Origin: Variovorax paradoxus_P | Lineage (GTDB): Bacteria > Pseudomonadota > Gammaproteobacteria > Burkholderiales > Burkholderiaceae_C | DNA length: 64,000 nucleotides | NCBI RefSeq assembly: GCF_050627025.1 | Contig: NZ_CP192472.1 | Reading direction: 5' to 3' (one strand) | In this document: positions 40,222 through 48,418 of the stretch, piece after piece | How positions within the stretch are numbered: the stretch's first letter is position 1 | How the letters are laid out: each line of letters begins with the position of its first letter | Notes under the pieces: model-generated | The model's database searches: none | Seen by the model: the letters and a program-made list of their open reading frames with translations, nothing else | Told to the model about the DNA's origin: nothing | Made by a program: the position numbers and the translations under genes

Positions 40222-41499
40222 CTAGCGCAGGCTTACCAGTTCGAGGGCTTCGTTGACCTGGAACGCCCCGCCGCCCGCGCCGCCGCGTGTCTTCGCCTCG
40301 AAACGGATGACGCGTCCGAGCTCCCGAGAAAACCACACGTCGGCCTGGTAGCGGCCGTACTGGTTGCCTACCACCGCCCCTGCATTCGCAAAGCGCTGCG
40401 TGTAGCCGCGGTACTCGATCCGCACCACCTTGTATTCTTGCCCGCCCACCGTCAGGGTGGTGTCTTCCATCACCGCCGCCGAAAGATCCATGTTGATGCG
40501 CATTCCGCTCCGGGTGGAGTCGTAGCGCGTTCTCCATGCGGCTTCTTCCGTAAGGTGCTCCCTTGCCCAGCCGCCGGGTGGCATGGCCGTGTCGAATTCG
40601 CCGGCAATGGCAGTGGTCAAGCCAACCACTTCGCCGCCCGGCTTCTCGACCCATCCGCCGTTGTTGAAGCTGATGCGGTCGTCCGTGGGGGGATCGGCCC
40701 GGTAGATTACCTTTCGGTAGATGTTGGTGAGTCGGTCGTGCAACTGGTATTCGACGACGCTCGGGCGAACCTGATTTGAACTCCCGCCCGTTGCACCCGC
40801 TGCGGAAATCGTTGCAGGCTGCGTTCCGAGGCGCTCGATAGCCAACTGCCCGCGCATGGGCAGTTCTGCAATCCACGTTGCCGGCATGGCGAGATTTGCG
40901 GAAGCCGAACCGGCAGGCGACACGCCCGCCACGCCTACCAGGCGGCCTTGCGCATCGAAGATTCCTGCTCCGCCGAGGCCGGCCTCGGCCGGCGCAGCCA
41001 GCTGCAGGGCTTCGAGTTGGCCGGCGTCGTTGCGCCGCACGCCGGCGAGCATGCCGATGCCAAGCGTCAGTTCCTTGCCCCGCGGCGATCCGACGATGTA
41101 GAGCGGCATGCCGACCTGAAGGGCGTTCGAGGGCGCGATGCCGAGCGGCGGTGCCACGAAGTTGGCGATCCGCAGCTGGCACAGGTCGCGTGCGACGTCC
41201 GGAAACACCAGCGTCGCGCCATAGCTCACGTTGTCTCTTTTGAGTGCCACCGTGCTGGCCTTGGCGAGTAGCTGGCAACTAGTGACGGCAGTGCCTGCGC
41301 CAGTGGCGACCGCGCTCCCGGAGGCGAGCACCTTGCCTTGTGCATCGATGGCTTGCACCACCCAAACGTTCGGCGACACCCGGGCAAACAGCGCGTCGGG
41401 TGCCAGCGCTGCGTTGCTTCGCGCATCTTGTGCGGATGCCGCACTGGCGCTCAGGGCGGTTGCGAGGGCCAGGGTGAAGGGCAGGAACAGGTGTTTCAT
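40222..41499 (-). CDS. Exported trypsin-like (S1/HtrA-fold) protein with degenerate active site
   Basis: A 425-residue exported protein: signal peptide MKHLFLPFTLALATALSASAASA. The N-terminal 200 residues follow the HtrA/trypsin pattern (GSAVATGAGTAVTSCQLL, VARDLCQLRI, GMPLYIVGSPRG, GLGGAGIFDAQGRLVGVAG). The catalytic His of the TNCHV-type motif is replaced by Gln. The Ser of the GNSGG-type motif is replaced by Gly in GLGGAG; only the Asp remains. It is therefore probably a pseudoprotease. The C-terminal half (YQLHDRLTNIYRKVIYRADPP...) is of unknown fold. The start overlaps the stop of the DUF2846 lipoprotein gene by ATGA, so the two are coupled. The frame upstream to 42195 is a shadow of that lipoprotein gene. 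Confidence 0.8.
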   Translation of the reverse strand: MKHLFLPFTLALATALSASAASAQDARSNAALAPDALFARVSPNVWVVQAIDAQGKVLASGSAVATGAGTAVTSCQLLAKASTVALKRDNVSYGATLVFPDVARDLCQLRIANFVAPPLGIAPSNALQVGMPLYIVGSPRGKELTLGIGMLAGVRRNDAGQLEALQLAAPAEAGLGGAGIFDAQGRLVGVAGVSPAGSASANLAMPATWIAELPMRGQLAIERLGTQPATISAAGATGGSSNQVRPSVVEYQLHDRLTNIYRKVIYRADPPTDDRISFNNGGWVEKPGGEVVGLTTAIAGEFDTAMPPGGWAREHLTEEAAWRTRYDSTRSGMRINMDLSAAVMEDTTLTVGGQEYKVVRIEYRGYTQRFANAGAVVGNQYGRYQADVWFSRELGRVIRFEAKTRGGAGGGAFQVNEALELVSLR

Positions 41500-42203
41500 C
41501 GGTTGGCCTGCAGGAGCAGCCGCAGATCGTTGATCGAGGTCTTGGCAAAAGGCGTGGCGTCGGACGCGGCGGGCACCGCGGACGTGGACGCGAGTGCCCG
41601 CGGCTGCGCAGCCGCCGCAGCCGGGCCTTGCGCGCCGGGAGCGACTGCAACCGGCACGAGCGAAGACGGTCTTGCAACCGGCGTTGCGGTAGCGACTACG
41701 GTGGGCGCTGAAGTTGCTGGCGACGCATTCGCCGGTGAACCCCCTTGGGTTGCCTTGGCCGCGAGCGGCAGCTTTCCGCCGTAGGCCAGCGACGGTAGTG
41801 CCTTGCGGCCTTCCGGCTCCGCCACGCGCTCGAACGCAGGGCGGCCGACCAGCAAGCCCATGCTGATGCTCATCTCGACATAGGCGGTCTGGCGTGGCCG
41901 CAGCACGATGTCGATGCTGCCCTCGGCTTCGGTGCGGGCAGTGGCGCGGTACGAGCCGGCCGGCCGGTCGACGAAGAAGAAGCTGCTGGGCTGTGATTTG
42001 CCGACGATCTGCCCGTTGAGCAATACCTCGGGCTGGATTGCCGCGCCGAGGATCGAGTTTCGATAGAAATAGATTCGCCCCTCGTTCTCGCCCAGTGAGG
42101 GGAGGCTTTGCTCCATTTCCGAATGCCGGGGTCCCGAGGCGGAACACCCGAACAGGCCGGCCGCCAATACGGCCAGCAGAAAACCACCGATCCAACGTCG
42201 CAT
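41496..42203 (-). CDS. DUF2846-type lipoprotein
   Basis: A 235-residue lipoprotein with lipobox GLFGC (Cys20). The DUF2846-like region covers about residues 38-125 (GRIYFYRNSILGAAIQPEVLLNGQIVGKSQPSSFFFVDRPAGSYR pattern, then AYVEMSISMGLLVGRPAFERV). The C-terminal 100 residues are Ala/Thr/Pro-rich, ending in TSINDLRLLLQANR. The function is unknown; it is predicted to sit in the outer membrane facing the periplasm. It is translationally coupled to the trypsin-like gene downstream. The pair probably acts together. Confidence 0.83.
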   Translation of the reverse strand: MRRWIGGFLLAVLAAGLFGCSASGPRHSEMEQSLPSLGENEGRIYFYRNSILGAAIQPEVLLNGQIVGKSQPSSFFFVDRPAGSYRATARTEAEGSIDIVLRPRQTAYVEMSISMGLLVGRPAFERVAEPEGRKALPSLAYGGKLPLAAKATQGGSPANASPATSAPTVVATATPVARPSSLVPVAVAPGAQGPAAAAAQPRALASTSAVPAASDATPFAKTSINDLRLLLQANR

Positions 42204-42287
42204 TGCGCCTTCTCCTCGTTTTGGCGCTGGATGCTACACCCGCTTACACGAGTGTGGTTGATGGCGGGCCGCCCCCGCGGGCGTTGG

Positions 42288-43133
42288 TCAGCGGAAAACG
42301 ACCGTGCGGTGCCCGTTCAGCAGAACGCGGTGTTCGCTGTGCCACTTCACGGCGCGGGCCAGCACCTGGCTTTCGGTGTCGCGGCCGCGGGCCGTGAGAT
42401 CTTCGACCGTGTCGGTGTGGTCGGCGCGTGCCACGTCCTGCTCGATGATCGGGCCTTCGTCGAGGTCGGCCGTGACGTAGTGGGCGGTGGCGCCGATCAG
42501 CTTTACGCCGCGGTCGTGCGCCTGGTAGTAGGGCTTGGCGCCCTTGAAGCTCGGCAGGAACGAATGGTGGATGTTGATTGCGCGTCCGGCCAGGCTGGTG
42601 CACAGGTCGTTGCTCAAGATTTGCATGTAGCGCGCGAGCACCACGAGTTCGGCGCCCTCGGCCTCGATGATCTCGAGTTGCCTTGCCTCGCCCTGCGCCT
42701 TGGTGGCGGCCGTCACGGGAATGTGATGGAACGGCACGTTGTAGCTGGCGGCCAGCTGATAGAAGTCGCGGTGGTTCGAGATGATGGCGCGCACGTCGAT
42801 GGCGAGCAGGCCGCTCTTCCAGCGAAACAGCAGGTCGTTCAGGCAGTGGCCTTCCTTACTGACCAGGATCACCGTCTTCATGGGCTGGGCCGCGGCATGC
42901 AGTTGCAGGTTCATGCCGAAGCCGGCGCCGAAGGTGGCGAGCTGTTCGCGCAGCGCCGCCTCGGTGTGGTCGCTGCAGGCAAAGCGCACGCGCATGAAGA
43001 ACAGGCCCGTGCCGTGGTCGTTGTACTGGGCGGCTTCCTCGATGTTGCCGCCGCGCTCGAGCAGAAAGCCCGAAACGGCATGCACGATGCCCACGCGGTC
43101 AGGGCAGGAAAGGGTCAGGATGTATGCACTCAT
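42288..43133 (-). CDS. purU: Formyltetrahydrofolate deformylase
   Basis: A 281-residue enzyme hydrolysing 10-formyltetrahydrofolate to formate and tetrahydrofolate. The N-terminal ACT domain (LTLSCPDRVGIVHAVSGFLLERGGNI) is followed by a formyltransferase-fold domain. That domain has KTVILVSKEGHCLNDLLFRW, the catalytic region INIHHSFLPSFKGAKPYYQAHDRGVKLIGATAHYVTADLDEGPIIEQD and a final HRTVVF. The Asn/His/Asp triad (N in INIHH, H, D in DLDEG) is intact. The ATG at 43133 matches the family start. Divergent from the aminotransferase gene with about 135 bases between starts. Confidence 0.95.
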   Translation of the reverse strand: MSAYILTLSCPDRVGIVHAVSGFLLERGGNIEEAAQYNDHGTGLFFMRVRFACSDHTEAALREQLATFGAGFGMNLQLHAAAQPMKTVILVSKEGHCLNDLLFRWKSGLLAIDVRAIISNHRDFYQLAASYNVPFHHIPVTAATKAQGEARQLEIIEAEGAELVVLARYMQILSNDLCTSLAGRAINIHHSFLPSFKGAKPYYQAHDRGVKLIGATAHYVTADLDEGPIIEQDVARADHTDTVEDLTARGRDTESQVLARAVKWHSEHRVLLNGHRTVVFR

Positions 43134-43269
43134 GAGACCCCGATTGTCGCAGTGCCGGCAAGGGCAGGTGCCCGCAGGGGCGTCCGGCGGGCAAAAGTGC
43201 AAGAATGCCGAGACCCCGCCCGGCGGCGCTCGGCGGCGGCATTCACCAAGGCAAGAGAAGGACGCACGC

Positions 43270-44604
43270 ATGGCCTACCAGGACTTCAACATGGGCAACC
43301 AGTGGTTGCCCTTTACGCCCAACCGCCACTTCCAGAAAGACCCGCGCGTCTTCGTGGCGGCAGACGGTATGACGTTCACCACGCACGACGGCAAGAAGGT
43401 GATCGACGGCATCTCGTCGCTGTGGTGCGTGGGCGCGGGCCACAACCGCAAGCCGATCAACGAGGCGATCAAGAAGCAGCTCGATACGCTCGACTACGCC
43501 ACCGCCTTCCAGGTCAGCAACGACAAGGCTTTCAAGGCGGCGGAAATGATCGCTTCGCTGGCGCCCGGCGACCTCAACAAGGTGCTGTTCTGCAATTCGG
43601 GCTCCGAGGCGGCCGATACTTCGATGAAGGTGGCGCTGGCCTATCACCGCGCCCGCGGCGAAGGCCACCGCAACGTGTTCATCGGCCGCGAGAAGGGCTA
43701 CCACGGCGTGGGCTTCGGCGGCATGTCGGTGGGCGGCATTCCGGGCAACCGCAAGGTGTTCGGCTCGGCGTTCTTGCCGCGCGTGGACCACATGCGGTTC
43801 ATTCACGATCCGGTGAACCACGCCTACATACACAACGAAGAGCCGGTGTGGTCCGAAGACCCGCTGGTCGAGCTTGAAAACCGCATTCTGCCGCTGCACG
43901 ATCCGAGCAACATCGCAGCCATCATCGTGGAGCCGGTGGCCGGTTCGGCCGGCTGGTATCTGCCGCCCAAGGGCTACCTGAAGCGCTTGCGCGAGATCTG
44001 CGACAAGCACGGCATTCTGCTGATCTTCGACGAGGTCATTACCGGCTTCGGGCGCATGGGCACCAACTTTGCGTCGGACTATTTTGGTGTGGTGCCCGAC
44101 ATGCTCAACTTTGCCAAGTGCGTGACCAACGGCGTCATTCCGCTGGGCGGGGTGATCTGCCGCGACAAGCTCTACGACGCGATGATGAAGACCGACGCGC
44201 CCGAGCATGTGGTGGAGTTCTTCCACGGCTACACCTACTCGGGCCACCCGGTGGCCTGCGCCGCGGCCATTGCCACGCTCGACCTGTTCAAGCAGGAGAA
44301 CCTGTTTGCGCGCGCGGGCGAAATGGGCAAGGTGCTGGGCGATGCGTTCCACAGCGCGTTCAAGGGCCTGCCGAACGTGGTCGGCATTCGCAGCCTTGGC
44401 CTTGCCGCGGCGGTGGAGCTTGCGCCCATTGCGGGCACGCCGGGCAAGCGGGCCTACGACATCTTCCTGGACTGCTTCCACAAGGGCGCACTGGTGCGGC
44501 CCGCGGGCGACGTGCTGGTGATTGCGCCGCCGTACATCGTCGAAAAGCAGCACATCGACACGCTGGTCAACACGCTGGCGGACTCGATCAGGAAATTCGC
44601 CTGA
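43270..44604 (+). CDS. Class III aminotransferase (omega-amino acid:pyruvate transaminase type)
   Basis: A 444-residue PLP enzyme of the class III aminotransferase group. Motifs: GKKVIDGISSLWCVGAGHNRK, NSGSEAADTSMKVALAYHRARGE, REKGYHGVGFGGMSVGG, EPVAGSAGWYLPPKGYL, IFDEVITGFGRMGTNFAS and FAKCVTNGVIPLGGV with PLP Lys283. Close relatives transfer the amino group from beta-alanine or other omega-amines to pyruvate. The WGC-type LWCVGAGHNR region fits beta-alanine:pyruvate transaminases. The exact amine is not determinable here. It is divergent from purU and convergent with the ChaN-like gene. Confidence 0.92.
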   Translation: MAYQDFNMGNQWLPFTPNRHFQKDPRVFVAADGMTFTTHDGKKVIDGISSLWCVGAGHNRKPINEAIKKQLDTLDYATAFQVSNDKAFKAAEMIASLAPGDLNKVLFCNSGSEAADTSMKVALAYHRARGEGHRNVFIGREKGYHGVGFGGMSVGGIPGNRKVFGSAFLPRVDHMRFIHDPVNHAYIHNEEPVWSEDPLVELENRILPLHDPSNIAAIIVEPVAGSAGWYLPPKGYLKRLREICDKHGILLIFDEVITGFGRMGTNFASDYFGVVPDMLNFAKCVTNGVIPLGGVICRDKLYDAMMKTDAPEHVVEFFHGYTYSGHPVACAAAIATLDLFKQENLFARAGEMGKVLGDAFHSAFKGLPNVVGIRSLGLAAAVELAPIAGTPGKRAYDIFLDCFHKGALVRPAGDVLVIAPPYIVEKQHIDTLVNTLADSIRKFA

Positions 44605-44621
44605 ACAGTCAGGCGCCCAGG

Positions 44622-45458
44622 TCAGGCGGGCGCCCGCATTCCTGCGCAGTAGTCTTTGGACGGAAGGGCGGGCGTGCGCCACACGGCGTCGTAGGCGCCC
44701 TTGTTTTCTTCGTCGGCCTCGGGTGAGTTGCCGGCCTGCAGCCGCACCGTCTTGACCGAAACATCGGTCGGCAGGTGCTGCGGCACGCCGAGCACCTTGG
44801 TGGCGTGGCCAGCGCCGCTGATCAGCAGCACCGTCTTGCCCGGCTGCCGGGCCTTGACGATGGCTTGCGCCATGGCGCGGTCGCGGCCGACCTGGATGCG
44901 CGTCATCGGCACGATCTGGGGCTCGGGCAGCAGCTTGCAGTGGCCTTCGCGCACGGCGTCCTGCTGGGCTGTATAGGCTTCGCCGTTGAGTTGCACGTCG
45001 AGCGAAACGTCGGCCATGGCGTTCTTCATTCGTGCGCGCGGCATGTTGGCTCCGATGACCGGCACGCCGGCGCTCACGGCTGCCATCACCGCCGGACCGT
45101 AGCTCCGCCAAGGCCACGCCTTGTCGTTCCAGCCGAGTGCGGCTTGCACCTGTGCTTCGGTGGCCGTGCGGTCGAGGCGGGCGGTGCTGCTGCCTTCTTC
45201 CGCCATTTCGAGCAGCAGCGCTGCCAGCTTGCCCTGGTTCGCCAGGGCCTCGACGGTTTCGCGTTCGATCGCCTGGTGCTCGGCCGCATCGTGCTGCTCG
45301 CCCAAAATGAGCGCGTCCGCCGGCAACAACGCGGCCGCGCGCCTTGCCACCGGCGCGTCAGGGCCCGGCGGAAAAATGGAGCACCCTGCCAGTACGGCGG
45401 CGGCGAGCAAGGTAAACAGAAACCGGGGTGCCCGCACGGGCAGGGGGTGGCATTGCAT
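44622..45458 (-). CDS. ChaN-family lipoprotein (putative haem/iron-binding)
   Basis: A 278-residue lipoprotein: signal peptide with lipobox VLAGC near residue 26. The ChaN domain is indicated by DALILGEQHDAAEHQAIE near the N-terminus, LLLEMAEEGSS, GVPVIGANMPRARM and the terminal LLISGAGHATKVLGVPQHL. ChaN of Campylobacter binds haem and is thought to aid iron uptake. The family is related to TraB/EreA hydrolase folds. There is no iron-transport gene next to it. The gene is divergent from the AbrB-type membrane protein gene with about 58 bases between starts. Confidence 0.85.
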   Translation of the reverse strand: MQCHPLPVRAPRFLFTLLAAAVLAGCSIFPPGPDAPVARRAAALLPADALILGEQHDAAEHQAIERETVEALANQGKLAALLLEMAEEGSSTARLDRTATEAQVQAALGWNDKAWPWRSYGPAVMAAVSAGVPVIGANMPRARMKNAMADVSLDVQLNGEAYTAQQDAVREGHCKLLPEPQIVPMTRIQVGRDRAMAQAIVKARQPGKTVLLISGAGHATKVLGVPQHLPTDVSVKTVRLQAGNSPEADEENKGAYDAVWRTPALPSKDYCAGMRAPA

Positions 45459-45516
45459 CGCGCCATACTATGCGTTGGCGCCTGCACGCCGTGCCGTCCA
45501 ATTTCGCTTCTTTCCT

Positions 45517-46581
45517 GTGGTGTCTTTCCGCTTTCCGGTTTGCGTGCTGGCCACGCTGTTGCTTGCACTCGCCGCGGCGGGAGTCTGCCTTGCCCTGCAC
45601 ACGCCCCTGCCGTGGATGATCGGCCCGCTGCTTGCGGTGTCGCTGGCGTCGATTGCCGGCGCTCCGACCGCCAGCTACACGCCGCTGCGCAATGCCGGGC
45701 AGTGGACGATCGGCACCGCGCTCGGCCTTTACTTCACCCCGCAGGTGGTCGCGCTGGTGGCCGGCGTGTGGTGGGCCATTGCGCTCGCGATTGGCTGGGC
45801 CTTGCTGCTCGGCTGGGGCTTCGGGTACTGGCTGCATACGCTGCACGCCAAGCGAATGCCGCATGTGCCGGAAAAATCCATGAGAGCGACGACTTACTTC
45901 GCGGGTGCCATCGGCGGCGCGTCGGAGATGACGCTGCTCTCCGAATCGGCCGGCGCGCGCACCGATCTTGTGGTCGCGGCGCACAGCCTGCGCCTGGTGG
46001 TGGTCACCATCACCATTCCCTTTGCCATGCAGTGGAGCGGTTTGCATGGGCTTGAAATCAACCCGCCCATGGTGCGCGAAGTGAATGCGGGCGGGCTCAT
46101 GCTGCTTGCATTGGCCACCGGACTTGGCGGTCTTGCAATGCGTGCGCTGGGCCGCACCAATCCGTGGTTCATGGGGCCGCTGGTGGTCGCGATGGGGTTC
46201 ACCATTGCAGGCCAGGCCCTGTCGGCTGTGCCCACCTGGATGTCGAACACCGCCCAGCTCGTTATTGCCGTGAGCCTGGGCGTGCGCTTCAGCCGCGAGT
46301 TCTTGCATACGGCGCCCCGGTGGCTGGGCTCGGTCGCCCTCGGCACGGTCGCCATGCTGGTGATTTGCGCCGGCGCCGCATTGTTGCTGGCGTGGGCAAC
46401 CGGGCTTCATCCGGCCACGATGATCCTGGGCACCTCGCCCGGCGGCATTGCCGAGATGTCGATTACCGCCAAGGTACTGCAACTCGGCGTGCCGGTGGTT
46501 ACGGCGTTTCAGGTGTGCCGGCTGGTGGCCGTGCTGCTGCTGGTGGGGCCGGCGTACCGGTGGATCTACGGTAAAAAATGA
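45517..46581 (+). CDS. AbrB-family (DUF/PF05145-type) integral membrane protein
   Basis: A 354-residue polytopic membrane protein with about ten hydrophobic segments. It has an internal duplication: LPWMIGPLLAVSLASIAG in the first half and NPWFMGPLVVAMGFTIAG in the second. FAGAIGGASEMTLLSE also recurs as ILGTSPGGIAEMSITA. This twofold pattern is diagnostic of the AbrB/'putative ammonia monooxygenase' membrane family, which is probably a transporter despite its name. The start is uncertain: I used the GTG at 45517, but a TTG at 45475 would also work and neither has a clear ribosome binding site. A terminator follows at 46613. Confidence 0.85.
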   Translation: MVSFRFPVCVLATLLLALAAAGVCLALHTPLPWMIGPLLAVSLASIAGAPTASYTPLRNAGQWTIGTALGLYFTPQVVALVAGVWWAIALAIGWALLLGWGFGYWLHTLHAKRMPHVPEKSMRATTYFAGAIGGASEMTLLSESAGARTDLVVAAHSLRLVVVTITIPFAMQWSGLHGLEINPPMVREVNAGGLMLLALATGLGGLAMRALGRTNPWFMGPLVVAMGFTIAGQALSAVPTWMSNTAQLVIAVSLGVRFSREFLHTAPRWLGSVALGTVAMLVICAGAALLLAWATGLHPATMILGTSPGGIAEMSITAKVLQLGVPVVTAFQVCRLVAVLLLVGPAYRWIYGKK

Positions 46582-46612
46582 CCGGCGCGGCAGGGGGCGG
46601 CGCTACGGAGGC

Positions 46613-46644
46613 AAAAAAAAAGCGCCTCAAAAGGCGCTTTGTCT
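46613..46644. terminator. Bidirectional intrinsic terminator
   Basis: A 9-bp stem AAAGCGCCT / AGGCGCTTT with loop CAAA is flanked by an A-run on the left and T-rich sequence on the right. It is located between the AbrB-type gene and the convergent DUF3567 gene, so it can end both transcripts. Confidence 0.85.
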
Positions 46645-46670
46645 TGCCGGGACGGGGTTCAGCGAAGGGC

Positions 46671-46949
46671 TCAGTGCACCAGCACCGGCGTATGGGCCAG
46701 TTCGGCATAGCCCTCGAGCGTGTCTTCGACTTCTTCCTGGGTAGGCGTGTTGAGCTGCCAGGCGGCAATTTGCTGCTGGAACAGTTCGGCCCATGAGCCG
46801 TCGAGATAAACCTCCTTGCCCGAGCGTTTGTCGACGATTTCGAAGCCGTGGCGTTCCAGCACCGGCACATTGGGCTGGGCCGGCGTGTCGCTTTCGTTCG
46901 GCTGCACGTGCACGACGACGAAGGACTCTGAGTCATAGAGCATGTTCAT
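46671..46949 (-). CDS. DUF3567 family protein
   Basis: A 92-residue soluble protein: MNMLYDSESFVVVHV, ERHGFEIVDKRSGKEVYLDGSWAELFQQQI and TPTQEEVEDTLEGYAEL, ending in PVLVH. This is the compact pattern of DUF3567, a Burkholderiales-wide family of unknown function, and one of the better taxonomic pointers in the window. I chose the ATG at 46949 because family members begin MxMLY. An in-frame ATG at 46982 would add 11 residues. Confidence 0.88.
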   Translation of the reverse strand: MNMLYDSESFVVVHVQPNESDTPAQPNVPVLERHGFEIVDKRSGKEVYLDGSWAELFQQQIAAWQLNTPTQEEVEDTLEGYAELAHTPVLVH

Positions 46950-47079
46950 TGCGGGGCCTGTGAGGATGTCGATGGCGTTCATGGGGGTTAGATAGCAATC
47001 AACGCGCCAGTTTCAAGCTCGGTTGTCTTTTTGTAGAGAAAACGCATTAATTCCTACGGTTGTTGCCCTCACTGTCACG

Positions 47080-48285
47080 CTAACTCGGCGGCCCGGCCGG
47101 AAGGGATTCGCGCAACTGCATGTCGGCAAAGTCGCCGTTGGCCTGTGTCTGTTTCATCCGTACCGGCAGGTAGCCGAGGGCCGGCGCAAGCCAGATTTCA
47201 ATCTTGTCGTCGAATTCGCGCCGCGGGCTGCGAGTGAGCTTGCGCACCGCAAAATCGCCGGCGGGCACGGTCATCTGCTCTTCGCCCTCGATATTGAATA
47301 CCCAGACGCCGGCATCGCGCGGCCCGACCGTCTGGATGGAAATACGGCTGCCGGCCGGGTAGCGCCCCGGGTCGCCCGCCAGCATGCCGCCGAGTTGCAT
47401 CACCACGCTGAGCCGGTCTTGCGCACCGGGCAGCAGGGGCACGCTGGGCGCGTTGTTGCTGAACATCACCTGTCCCTGGTCGCGCAGGAAATGCGAGGCC
47501 ACCTCGCCCTTGCGGCTTTCGGAAAAGCGGTCCGGCTCGATGCCGGTGGGGCCGATCTTGCCGGTGCTGTGCTGGCTGCGAATGGTCTTGAACAGGAATT
47601 TGAGCGCCAGCCGCGCGTCGTAGCTGCTGCCGTCCTGCAGCCAGGCCAGGTCGCCGAAAACGCCTTGCATCGGCGATGCGCCCTGCTGGCCCGTGACCGC
47701 GAAGGCGAGCTTGACCGAACCGGGAATGCGCAGCGCCTCCGGTCCGACGACATTGCCGGCGGTGGCGCTGGCGGCGCCCGCGGCCCCGCCGTCTCCGACA
47801 CCGGCGTTGGTTGTGCTGCCCGCTCCGCCCAGCGCGGCGGCTGCCGGTGCGCTTGCCGACGGCTCGGGAGCGGTCGCTCCTAAATCAAGAGCATCTTGCG
47901 TTGTGAGGGCCCGCGTTTCTGGCGGAGGCTCTTCGAAAACCTGGGGCGCCGGAACTGGCACGGGCTCAGGCGCCGCCGCTGCTGGCTTGGGCCTGGAAGG
48001 CTCGCGCGGCCGCCGCGGTTTTGCGGGCGGCGGTGGTTTGGCTTCGGCCGGGGCGGGCGCGGTGGCAGCAGCGGGTTTTTCCGGAGCCGGCGGCGCGATC
48101 ACGATCGTCCGGGTGATGAACTTGTTTGCGAGCGGTGACGGATCGGGGCCTATGGCCGTGGGTGCCAGCCCCAGCAGCAGAACGTGAGCCAGGCCCACCG
48201 CCAGAGTAAGCCCGGCTAGCACCCGCCACGACGGGCGGGCGGGGGGCGCAACTGGCGGGAGCGGGAGGGCGGCGAGCGTCGGCAT
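47080..48285 (-). CDS. DUF3108-containing TonB-like anchored protein
   Basis: A 401-residue protein with one N-terminal transmembrane segment (about residues 20-45, WRVLAGLTLAVGLAHVLLLGLAP). A long Pro/Ala/Lys-rich periplasmic spacer follows (about 60-150, with PPAPEKPAAATAPAPAEAKPP-like text). The C-terminal DUF3108 domain covers about 185-395 (IPGSVKLAFAVTG, TGIEPDRFSESRKGEVASHFLRDQGQVMFSNN, GDFAVRKLTRSPRREFDDKIEIWLAPALGYLPVRM). The layout is TonB-like, but the C-terminal domain is not TonB. Function is unknown. It is divergent from the FAH-family gene. Confidence 0.82.
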   Translation of the reverse strand: MPTLAALPLPPVAPPARPSWRVLAGLTLAVGLAHVLLLGLAPTAIGPDPSPLANKFITRTIVIAPPAPEKPAAATAPAPAEAKPPPPAKPRRPREPSRPKPAAAAPEPVPVPAPQVFEEPPPETRALTTQDALDLGATAPEPSASAPAAAALGGAGSTTNAGVGDGGAAGAASATAGNVVGPEALRIPGSVKLAFAVTGQQGASPMQGVFGDLAWLQDGSSYDARLALKFLFKTIRSQHSTGKIGPTGIEPDRFSESRKGEVASHFLRDQGQVMFSNNAPSVPLLPGAQDRLSVVMQLGGMLAGDPGRYPAGSRISIQTVGPRDAGVWVFNIEGEEQMTVPAGDFAVRKLTRSPRREFDDKIEIWLAPALGYLPVRMKQTQANGDFADMQLRESLPAGPPS

Positions 48286-48418
48286 GAGGTGTGGAGTGAG
48301 CGCCGGCGCCGAGGTTCACAAAGAGCACCTCGGTACACTGCCGCCCGTTCACCCAGTTTAGTGGGCACAGCGCCGGCTCTCGTGTTCGCGCCGTGTCCTT
48401 CATCACGCATTTGCCACC

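Noticed and set aside
41500..42195. Extension of the trypsin-like protein to 657 residues
   Set aside because: This part overlaps the DUF2846 lipoprotein gene in another frame. The signal peptide beginning at 41499 marks the true start.
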